From an uncultured Peptococcaceae bacterium (lineage in GTDB: Bacteria > Bacillota > Peptococcia > Peptococcales > Peptococcaceae): DNA of 5,046 nt. Of the stretch, positions 1 to 5,046 are shown one piece after another. Made by a program: the position numbers and the translations under genes. The stretch spans positions 1 to 5,046 of the forward strand of contig USPE01000156.1 of NCBI GenBank assembly GCA_900556545.1, given 5' to 3'. Each line of letters begins with the position of its first letter. The first letter of the stretch is position 1. The notes beneath the pieces were generated by a model that was not told where the DNA came from, made no database searches, and saw only the letters and a program-made list of their open reading frames with translations.

Positions 1-643
1 TCACAATTTCATCCATCTTTTTACGGATGGCTCTCGGCCCCATACTTTCCCCTTTTGAGAAATCTTTATTTAACATTTTTGTAAAATGATCTACAAGATA
101 CTGGGAAGCGCCAGGTTCTTTTTCATAGGGCATGGTTTGATTATGCAAGCACATCAGTAAATCGCCATAAATAACCGCATTAGCCATTTTATAAATCATA
201 TTTTTAGTAATGACAAAACCCGGATTATCTTCTAAACCACTAAAATTAATAGAAACAACAGGCACATACTCCAGTCCTGCTTTCTGTAAAGCTTTACGCA
301 GCAAGCTGACATAGTTGGACGCACGGCAGCCACCCCCTGTCTGCGACAACATCACAGCTACCTTATGTTTATCATATTTTCCGCTCTGTAAAGCATCCAT
401 CAACTGCCCAATGGTCAGCTGCGCCGGATAACAAATATCATTGTGGCAATATTTCAGCCCCATTTGAATAATATTGCTGTTTTGCGTTTCCAGTACCTCC
501 ATATGGTATCCTTCGTACTGAAAAATAGCTCGCAGCATAGAAAAATGGATAGGCAACATCATGGGCACTAAAATGGTATATTCTTCTTTCATTTCCTTGG
601 TAAATATCAATCGTCCGTTTTTATCATATTCCAATTTGGCCAT
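1..643 (-). CDS. Activase-associated 2-hydroxyacyl-CoA dehydratase-like protein, N-terminal part (3' end outside window)
   Basis: This gene starts at ATG 643-641 and runs in frame to the window edge, showing 214 codons with no stop. The start is supported by an AAAGGGG Shine-Dalgarno sequence ten bases upstream. Visible landmarks are FTKEM (residues 14-18), TILVPMMLPIHF (23-34), the cysteine motif CHNDICYPAQ (C66, C71), QTGGGCRASNY (C106) and INFSGLEDNPGF (132-143), with another cysteine at C165. From memory of the family, these match the C-terminal third of single-chain 'acyl-CoA dehydratase activase' proteins of about 1400 residues, which resembles the HgdB/HGD-D iron-sulfur components. The cysteines probably bind a [4Fe-4S] or related cluster; this is inferred, not shown. 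The gene lies 7 bases after the activase gene and in its +1 frame, so the two products very likely form one cytoplasmic complex that uses ATP-driven electrons. No signal peptide or membrane segment is visible. The substrate is unknown. By comparison with the fused forms, roughly half of the protein probably lies outside the window. Confidence 0.85.
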   Translation of the reverse strand, partial: MAKLEYDKNGRLIFTKEMKEEYTILVPMMLPIHFSMLRAIFQYEGYHMEVLETQNSNIIQMGLKYCHNDICYPAQLTIGQLMDALQSGKYDKHKVAVMLSQTGGGCRASNYVSLLRKALQKAGLEYVPVVSINFSGLEDNPGFVITKNMIYKMANAVIYGDLLMCLHNQTMPYEKEPGASQYLVDHFTKMLNKDFSKGESMGPRAIRKKMDEIV

Positions 644-650
644 GTATCCG

Positions 651-3590
651 TCACCCCTTTGCTCTTGTCTTCTGGTTGATGGCAGCAAACAAGCTGCGCA
701 GCCGAATTTTTACTGCTCCCAGATTGTTAATTTCATCTATTTTGATTTGTGTATATAATTTTCCGTTCTCTTCCAAGATATCCCGCACTTCATCAGTAGT
801 AATGGCATCCAGGCCGCAGCCAAAGGATACCATTTGCACCAGGTACATATCCTCCTGCTGACTGATATAATGGGCAGCATTGTACAAACGGGCATGGTAG
901 GTCCACTGATTCAGCCCCTTGGTATAAAAACGGCCGGAAGCCAATGGCAAACAATCCTCAGAAATAACTACTGCTCCATAGCTGGTAATCAGCTGATCGA
1001 TCCCATGGTTAATTTCCGGGTCGACATGATATGGCCGTCCGGCCAGCACAATAATGGGCAGATGATGCTGCCGGGCATATTGAATGGCCTCTTTGCCGTA
1101 CCGTTTTAAATCTTTCAGATAAGCTTCCTGCTGCTGGTAGCCAAGAGCGGCAGCCTCTTTGGCTTCTTTCCGGGTTATGTGGTCCTGCTGAAAGGCTTCT
1201 GCAAGCTTAGCCACAAAATGCTTCTCATTATGCGGCCCCAGATAATTTTTCATAAAACGGACTTCCTGCAGCGCTGTCATATTGGCTGACAGCGCTTCGG
1301 GATAATAGGCCACCACCGGACAATTATAATGATTGCCGCTGATTTTTTCATCAAAATTATATGGCATACAAGGATAAAAGATTTTGTTGATGCCTTGTTT
1401 CTGAATCAAATGCATCACACTGCCGTGCATCATTTTGGCAGGATAGCAGACGGTGTCAGACGGAATGGTGGCCTGTCCTTCTAAGAATAACTCTCTACTG
1501 CCAAAAGGCGCGCGTACAACTTCATATCCCAGTTTAGTCAAAATCGGATGCCAAAAATGATAGTTTTCATACAGATTCAGCCCCATCGGAAGGCCGATCC
1601 GTCCCCGTTTGCCCTTTTCGCTTTTACGTTTTAAAATTTGATCTCGTTTATAGCGATAGGCATTGTACGTTATATTGACAAAATTTTTATCCTGACTTTT
1701 TATCGGTCGTTCACAACGATTGCCGGCAATCAATTCCCGATTATTGTTAAACTGATTCACCGTCAGTTTGCAGTGATTGCCGCACAACTGGCAAACTCGT
1801 TCTGTGGTTTCATGGTAAAAGTGCTCCAACCCTACTGCATCTAATATCTGAGACTGTTCCAAGCCCATCTCCTTGGCATACAAGGCCGCACCATAAGCAC
1901 CCATCAAACCGGCCAGGTTAGGCCGAATGACTTCCACACCAACTTCCTGCTCAAAGGCACGCAAAATGGCATCATTCAAAAAAGTACCGCCCTGCACAAT
2001 AATATGCTTGCCTAAACTTTCTGCCGTGGTTGCACGAATTACTTTGTACAAAGCATTTTTTACAACACTGATAGAAAGCCCTGCAGAAATATCTTCAATT
2101 TCTGCTCCTTCTTTTTGCGCCTGTTTCACAGAAGAATTCATAAAAACGGTACAGCGGGAGCCCAAATCTACCGGATGCTTGGCAAACAATCCTAGTGCTG
2201 CAAAATCCTTGACTGAATATCCCAATGCGGTGGCAAAGGTGGAGATAAAGGAACCGCAACCGGAGGAACATGCTTCATTCAAAAAGATGGTATCGATCAC
2301 ATGATTCCGAATTTTAAAGCATTTCATGTCCTGACCGCCGATGTCAATAATAAAATCCACTTCCGGCATCATTTTTTGCGCAGCTGTTAAATGGGCCACT
2401 GTTTCCACCAGACCATCATCCAGTGAAAAAGCATTCTTCACCAATTCTTCCCCATATCCGGTAGCTGTACTGCCAATGACATGTAATTGGGGATTTTTTT
2501 GATAAATTTCCTGCAAGGTTTCCCGCACCAATTCAACCGGTTTTCCATTACTCAGCATATATTTAGAAAATAAAATTTCATCCTGTTCGCCAACTACAAC
2601 CAGCTTAACTGTTGTAGAACCTGCATCAATGCCAATGGTTACCTTTCCAGAGTAACCTTCCAGTTTTCCTTCTGGAATAACAGCCTGCTCATGCCGCTGC
2701 CGAAACTGCTCATATTCCTCCTGACTGGAAAACAGAGCCGGTAACTCACTATCATATTGTTTGAGTTCGCCTGCAATCTGCATCTGCTGTGCTAATGCTG
2801 CAAAATCGGTGGGCTGTTCACTGGCAGCATATAAAGCCGCACCATAGGCAACATAATATTGGGCATTTTCTGGAAAAATACCCGTATTTTGATCCAGCTG
2901 CAGCACTTCCACAAAACTTTTTTGCAATCCTTTTAAAAAGGTTAAGGGACCGCCTAAAAACATCATTTTTCCTTTTAATTCACGGCCCTGTGCCAAACCG
3001 CCGATGGTCTGGTTTACAACCGCATGAAAAATACTGGCAGCCACATCTTCTTTACTGGCACCTTGATTCAACAACGGCTGGACATCGGTCTTAGCAAATA
3101 CACCGCAACGAGACGCAATAGGGTAAATCCGCTCAGCCTGCAAAGCCAGTTTATCCATTTCCTCCACAGAAACATCCAGCAAAACAGCCATCTGATCAAT
3201 AAAAGCACCCGTACCGCCGGCGCAGGTTCCATTCATACGCACCTCTACGCCGTTTGTTAAAAATAAAATCTTGGCATCTTCACCGCCAAGCTCAATTACC
3301 ACATCTACCGTCTCCGGATATTGTTCTACTGCAATCTGGGTGGCCACAACTTCCTGCACAAATGGAATTTTGAAATATTCTGCCAGCCCTAAAGAAGCCG
3401 AACCTGTTAAGGCCAAACTAGCCGTTTCGCCCTGCAGAATATCGTTTTGAATCATCTGCACAAGTTCCGTCACCTTCTCCTTTATCATCGCCCGATGGCG
3501 ACGATATGATTTGTACACAATATTATGTGTTTCATCCAATACAACACACTTGATTGTAGTGGAGCCCACATCAATTCCTACTTTATACAT
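651..3590 (-). CDS. Acyl-CoA dehydratase activase-type ATPase, tandem BcrAD/BadFG domains plus DUF2229-like region
   Basis: This complete gene encodes 979 residues, with ATG at 3590-3588 and TGA at 653-651. The start is fixed by AGAGGTGG just upstream and because the ATP-binding motif begins at residue 5. Domain 1 (about 1-255) is an ASKHA ATPase with GIDVGSTTIK (5-14), GGEDAK (102-107), NGTCAGGTGAFID (C123) and SRCGVF (C162). Domain 2 (about 317-575) repeats this with GIDAGSTTVK (320-329), GGQDMK (418-423), NEACSSGCGSF (C441, C445) and SRCTVF (C480). A four-cysteine motif follows (C600, C603, C607, C626), then a DUF2229-like region from about 662 to the end with C715 (CYPAK), C741, C757, C880 and C925 (SFGCGLD). 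In the HgdC family two cysteines per subunit hold a [4Fe-4S] cluster between two monomers, and ATP hydrolysis drives an electron to a dehydratase or reductase. The same role is inferred here; the final substrate cannot be told. The protein is cytoplasmic, with no signal peptide. Single-domain activators are about 260 residues, so this is the large form. It has its own promoter and is coupled to the downstream companion gene. A role limited to 2-hydroxyglutaryl-CoA dehydration should not be assumed. Confidence 0.9.
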   Translation of the reverse strand: MYKVGIDVGSTTIKCVVLDETHNIVYKSYRRHRAMIKEKVTELVQMIQNDILQGETASLALTGSASLGLAEYFKIPFVQEVVATQIAVEQYPETVDVVIELGGEDAKILFLTNGVEVRMNGTCAGGTGAFIDQMAVLLDVSVEEMDKLALQAERIYPIASRCGVFAKTDVQPLLNQGASKEDVAASIFHAVVNQTIGGLAQGRELKGKMMFLGGPLTFLKGLQKSFVEVLQLDQNTGIFPENAQYYVAYGAALYAASEQPTDFAALAQQMQIAGELKQYDSELPALFSSQEEYEQFRQRHEQAVIPEGKLEGYSGKVTIGIDAGSTTVKLVVVGEQDEILFSKYMLSNGKPVELVRETLQEIYQKNPQLHVIGSTATGYGEELVKNAFSLDDGLVETVAHLTAAQKMMPEVDFIIDIGGQDMKCFKIRNHVIDTIFLNEACSSGCGSFISTFATALGYSVKDFAALGLFAKHPVDLGSRCTVFMNSSVKQAQKEGAEIEDISAGLSISVVKNALYKVIRATTAESLGKHIIVQGGTFLNDAILRAFEQEVGVEVIRPNLAGLMGAYGAALYAKEMGLEQSQILDAVGLEHFYHETTERVCQLCGNHCKLTVNQFNNNRELIAGNRCERPIKSQDKNFVNITYNAYRYKRDQILKRKSEKGKRGRIGLPMGLNLYENYHFWHPILTKLGYEVVRAPFGSRELFLEGQATIPSDTVCYPAKMMHGSVMHLIQKQGINKIFYPCMPYNFDEKISGNHYNCPVVAYYPEALSANMTALQEVRFMKNYLGPHNEKHFVAKLAEAFQQDHITRKEAKEAAALGYQQQEAYLKDLKRYGKEAIQYARQHHLPIIVLAGRPYHVDPEINHGIDQLITSYGAVVISEDCLPLASGRFYTKGLNQWTYHARLYNAAHYISQQEDMYLVQMVSFGCGLDAITTDEVRDILEENGKLYTQIKIDEINNLGAVKIRLRSLFAAINQKTRAKG
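652..660 (-). promoter_or_regulatory. Ribosome binding site of the companion gene, overlapping the activase stop codon
   Basis: On the minus strand the sequence AAAGGGGTGA precedes the ATG at 643-641. The purine-rich AAAGGGG (660-654) is ten bases from the ATG, a workable Shine-Dalgarno spacing. It is formed from the last codons of the activase gene, and its final G directly precedes or overlaps the TGA stop at 653-651. This arrangement suggests translational coupling: ribosomes ending the activase can restart on the companion gene. It also decides the start of the companion gene, since its frame is open further upstream. Confidence 0.65.
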
Positions 3591-3594
3591 ATTT

Positions 3595-3602
3595 CCACCT
3601 CT
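3595..3602 (-). promoter_or_regulatory. Ribosome binding site of the activase gene
   Basis: AGAGGTGG on the minus strand lies four bases from the ATG at 3590-3588; its core GAGGTG is five bases away. It closely complements the anti-Shine-Dalgarno sequence of Firmicute 16S rRNA. It confirms the start, which also places the conserved ATP-binding loop at the very N-terminus as in related proteins. Confidence 0.85.
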
Positions 3603-3642
3603 ATTATGGATTCCAGAATATTCTTATGTTCATACTTTTAAT

Positions 3643-3671
3643 ATTATACCTAAAGCATTTTCAAAACTCAA
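3643..3671 (-). promoter_or_regulatory. Sigma-A-type promoter of the activase operon
   Basis: Reading the minus strand, TTGAGT (3671-3666) serves as -35 and matches TTGACA at four of six positions. A 17-base spacer follows, then a perfect TATAAT -10 (3648-3643). The predicted start of transcription is near 3636, giving a leader of about 45 bases before the ATG. The exact spacing, perfect -10 and position directly before the gene make this the likely main promoter for the activase and its companion. Confidence 0.75.
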
Positions 3672-3672
3672 C

Positions 3673-3694
3673 TGACAAATTGTTCATTTTGTCA
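3673..3694. promoter_or_regulatory. 22-bp interrupted palindrome upstream of the -35, candidate operator
   Basis: The arms TGACAAA (3673-3679) and TTTGTCA (3688-3694) are a perfect 7-bp inverted repeat around an 8-base centre. Two further symmetric pairs inside the centre (TG at 3681-3682 with CA at 3685-3686) bring the symmetry to 9 of 11 pairs. It ends two bases from the -35 element. This is the shape of a site for a dimeric regulator. It is not a terminator, because no T-run follows on the minus strand. It overlaps the Rex-like box listed separately, and the two may be alternative readings of one site. Confidence 0.5.
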
Positions 3695-3697
3695 CAA
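3680..3697. promoter_or_regulatory. Rex-like box upstream of the activase promoter
   Basis: The 18-base sequence TTGTTCATTTTGTCACAA reads as two 7-base half sites around four bases. TTGTTCA differs from TTGTTAA at one position, and GTCACAA differs from TTCACAA at one position, so 12 of 14 bases agree with the known Rex operator pattern TTGTKAA-N4-TTMACAA. Rex is a repressor that senses the NADH/NAD+ ratio and controls fermentation genes in many Firmicutes. The box sits eight bases upstream of the -35, a slightly unusual place for a repressor. The match is by eye in AT-rich DNA and needs a motif search. Confidence 0.35.
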
Positions 3698-3865
3698 AAA
3701 AGGAGATACTGTTTCTTCCCTGCTTCTATTGTTTTTTAAACAAAAAATTTATTTATGCCTGTTTACGACTTATGGTAAAAATCGCCAGCTGGTAAAAAGA
3801 TGGAGATGAACCATATTACACACTCTTCTTTCTTGCAGTATGTATTTTTAACCTTCGCTAAGAGT

Positions 3866-3883
3866 TTGTTAAGATATTTTCAA
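3866..3883. promoter_or_regulatory. Second, distal Rex-like box
   Basis: TTGTTAAGATATTTTCAA contains a perfect TTGTTAA half site (3866-3872), four spacer bases, and TTTTCAA (3877-3883), which agrees with the second half-site pattern at five of seven positions. It lies about 195 bases upstream of the activase -35 and has no obvious promoter of its own. In sequence this rich in A and T a chance match is quite possible. It gains weight only because a similar box sits next to the activase promoter. Confidence 0.2.
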
Positions 3884-3914
3884 AAAATCTATCAATAACT
3901 ATATTTTATTCGTT

Positions 3915-3930
3915 TTATGCAATTATGCAA
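3915..3930. repeat. Tandem 8-bp direct repeat TTATGCAA
   Basis: Two perfect adjacent copies of TTATGCAA occur in the AT-rich spacer, 26 bases from the pyruvate carboxylase terminator. No function is evident. It may be a chance feature, or the half sites of a regulator that binds direct repeats. Confidence 0.5.
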
Positions 3931-3955
3931 AAATCTGCATCTATTTTGACAAACT

Positions 3956-3987
3956 AAAAAGGCCGGTAACGATCTACCGGCCCTTTT
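3956..3987 (-). terminator. Rho-independent terminator of pyruvate carboxylase
   Basis: On the minus strand GGCCGGTA (3982-3975), a six-base loop and TACCGGCC (3968-3961) form a perfect GC-rich 8-bp stem followed by TTTTT (3960-3956). It lies about 55 bases after the pyruvate carboxylase stop codon, so transcription of that gene probably ends here. On the plus strand the same stem is followed by C and TTTT (3984-3987), so weak activity in the other direction is possible. A weaker hairpin (CCGCT 4009-4013 with AGCGG 4024-4028) lies between the stop codon and this terminator. Confidence 0.9.
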
Positions 3988-4040
3988 GTACGTTCTCTGC
4001 TATATTCACCGCTTATACAAAATAGCGGCAACCATATTAA

Positions 4041-5046
4041 CTATTCAATTGTTGCAATCAATTCGCCAGCAACTACCTGCTGACCTTCTGTTACGTTAAT
4101 TTTGCCAATTTTACCGGTTGCAGTAGCCAGTACATTGGTTTCCATTTTCATAGCTTCCAGTACAGCGATTGGTTCGTTTTCTTTCACTTCATCGCCAGCT
4201 TTTACTAACAATTTCATCAGAGTACCTGGAATGTTAGCGCCAACTTCGTTAGGGTTGTTTTCGTCAGCCATAACAGTGGAAGAGACAGTTGCTACAGATT
4301 TGGCAGCTTTATCCAGAATTTTTACAGTTCTTCTGTTGCCGTTTACTTCAAAAATCAGTTCGCGGAACCCTTCCATGTCCGGTTTACGGATTTCAACCAG
4401 TTTGGTTACCAGGATTTTGCCTTCGCTCAGAGCGATCTCACAGGTTTCACCTTCGGTGATGCCGTGGAAGAATACATCACTGCCCATATGAACGAATTCA
4501 CCATTATCCAGTTTTGCTTCCAGATAATCTTCATATACTTTTGGATACATGCAGTAGCTCATTACCTGTTTCATATCCGCATCAATACCAAACTGTTCAT
4601 CCAGATGTTTTTTAATTGCATCAAAGTCATCTGGCGACAGCAGTTCGCCAGGACGGCAGGTAATGGCTGGTTTACCTTTCAGTACCAGCTGCTGCAGCGC
4701 TTCTGGGAAACCGCCTTCCGGCTGGCCCATCATACCTTCAAAGTAAGATACTACAGAGTCTGGGAAGTCCATACCTTTTGCTTTCTCATAAATATTTTCT
4801 GGTGTCAGTTCATTCTGAATCATGAAGATGGTCAAGTCACCAACTACTTTGGAAGACGGAGTAACTTTAACAATGTCACCCAACATATCATTTACGGTTT
4901 TGTACATTGCTTTTACATCTTCAAATTGTTGTCCCAAACCAAAGCTTTCCACTTGTGGTTTCAGGTTGGAATATTGACCGCCAGGAATTTCGTATTTATA
5001 AATCTCAGTTGTACCCGCTTTCAAACCGGACTCAAATTGACCGTAA
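4041..5046 (-). CDS. pyc: Pyruvate carboxylase, C-terminal part (5' end outside window)
   Basis: The frame is open to the window edge and ends with TAG at 4043-4041, showing 334 residues. The TTG at 5024 is an internal leucine, since the family-typical FESGLKAGT continues upstream of it. Pyruvate carboxylase joins biotin-bound bicarbonate to pyruvate at the cost of ATP to make oxaloacetate, in the cytoplasm. Visible are the end of the carboxyltransferase domain with PGGQYSNL (21-28), the conserved KVTPSSKVVGDL (60-71) and RPGE (131-134), and SYCMYPKVYEDY (163-174). A linker leads to the biotinyl domain (about 267-334), which carries AMKME with the biotin-accepting lysine at visible residue 300 (codon 4148-4146). 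The full-length enzyme is usually about 1150 residues. A separate oxaloacetate decarboxylase alpha subunit shares this carboxyltransferase and biotin arrangement, but the central stretch and linker look closer to pyruvate carboxylase of Gram-positive bacteria. The N-terminal biotin carboxylase, which would settle this, lies outside the window. A terminator follows. Confidence 0.88.
   Translation of the reverse strand, partial: YGQFESGLKAGTTEIYKYEIPGGQYSNLKPQVESFGLGQQFEDVKAMYKTVNDMLGDIVKVTPSSKVVGDLTIFMIQNELTPENIYEKAKGMDFPDSVVSYFEGMMGQPEGGFPEALQQLVLKGKPAITCRPGELLSPDDFDAIKKHLDEQFGIDADMKQVMSYCMYPKVYEDYLEAKLDNGEFVHMGSDVFFHGITEGETCEIALSEGKILVTKLVEIRKPDMEGFRELIFEVNGNRRTVKILDKAAKSVATVSSTVMADENNPNEVGANIPGTLMKLLVKAGDEVKENEPIAVLEAMKMETNVLATATGKIGKINVTEGQQVVAGELIATIE

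Larger units (their letters stand above)
3698..3955. other. AT-rich gene-free stretch between the terminator and the operator region
   Basis: No convincing gene, tRNA or known riboswitch can be seen in this stretch on either strand. It is clearly richer in A and T than the flanking genes. Small structures are present: a palindrome TTGTTT-TTT-AAACAA (3729-3743), an 8-bp palindrome CCAGCTGG (3785-3792), a direct repeat GGTAAAAA (3774-3781 and 3791-3798, 17 bases apart), a second Rex-like box (3866-3883) and a tandem TTATGCAA pair (3915-3930). The longest open frame with a plausible start codes for only 32 residues (3800-3898, plus strand) and lacks a well-placed ribosome binding site. Confidence 0.6.

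Noticed and set aside
1..3. TGA on the minus strand at 3-1 as the stop of the companion gene
   Set aside because: It is out of frame: the last whole codon in the reading frame is GTG at 4-2, so the gene continues beyond the window.
1927..2304. Plus-strand open frame of 125 residues inside the activase gene
   Set aside because: It is antisense to the second ATPase domain, whose motifs are intact, and has no start signals; other short plus-strand frames across 561-3260 are rejected for the same reason.
3800..3898. Plus-strand open frame of 32 residues starting MEMNHITHSS in the spacer
   Set aside because: There is no well-placed ribosome binding site or clear promoter, the composition is what AT-rich noncoding DNA gives, and no family is recognised. 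Kept only as a remote possibility.
3946..3974. TTGACA at 3946-3951 as a plus-strand -35 element
   Set aside because: At 17 bases distance the sequence is ACGATC, within the terminator loop, which is no -10. No plus-strand gene follows.
4102..4491. Plus-strand open frame of 129 residues opposite pyruvate carboxylase
   Set aside because: It lies wholly antisense to the strongly conserved linker and biotinyl domain and resembles no known protein; it is a by-product of the codon use of the real gene.
4041..5024. Pyruvate carboxylase fragment beginning at TTG 5024 as a separate short biotin protein
   Set aside because: The same frame continues upstream to the window edge with family-typical residues (FESG before LKAG), so the TTG is an internal leucine codon.

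Overview
The window carries three protein-coding genes, all read on the minus strand. In transcription order they are the 3' end of a pyruvate carboxylase gene (5046 to 4041, 5' end cut by the window), a complete 979-residue activase/reductase-type ATPase of the 2-hydroxyacyl-CoA dehydratase activator family (3590 to 651), and the first 214 codons of a companion iron-sulfur-type protein of the same system (643 to 2, 3' end cut by the window).

The organism looks like a low-to-moderate GC, strictly anaerobic fermenting Firmicute. AGAGGTGG-type ribosome binding sites, sigma-A-like promoter elements, an AT-rich intergenic region and an oxygen-sensitive [4Fe-4S] activase all fit this. A member of the Negativicutes or Clostridia is plausible, but I cannot fix the genus from this sequence.

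Layout: pyruvate carboxylase ends at 4041 and is followed by a clear rho-independent terminator (3956-3987). A gene-free, AT-rich stretch of about 365 bases then leads to a convincing promoter (-35 at 3666-3671, -10 at 3643-3648) for the activase gene. Just upstream of the -35 lie a 22-bp interrupted palindrome and an overlapping 18-bp box resembling the binding site of Rex, the NADH/NAD+-sensing repressor. A second Rex-like box lies about 185 bases further upstream. The activase stop codon is 7 bases from the start codon of the companion gene, and the companion's Shine-Dalgarno sequence overlaps the end of the activase gene, so the two form a tightly coupled operon.

How the genes work together: the 979-residue protein has two ASKHA (BcrAD/BadFG-type) ATPase domains in one chain. 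Each has the cysteine pair that in the homodimeric HgdC-type activators holds a [4Fe-4S] cluster. They are followed by a four-cysteine motif and a cysteine-bearing DUF2229-like region. The companion resembles what I recall as the C-terminal part of single-chain homologues of roughly 1400 residues. The likely role is ATP-driven low-potential electron transfer to a reductase or dehydratase centre; the substrate is unknown. Pyruvate carboxylase (anaplerotic oxaloacetate synthesis) appears to be a separate transcription unit. The most interesting points are the split of a normally fused protein at a spot where one base would restore the fusion, the internal activase pseudo-dimer, and the possible redox control of the operon.
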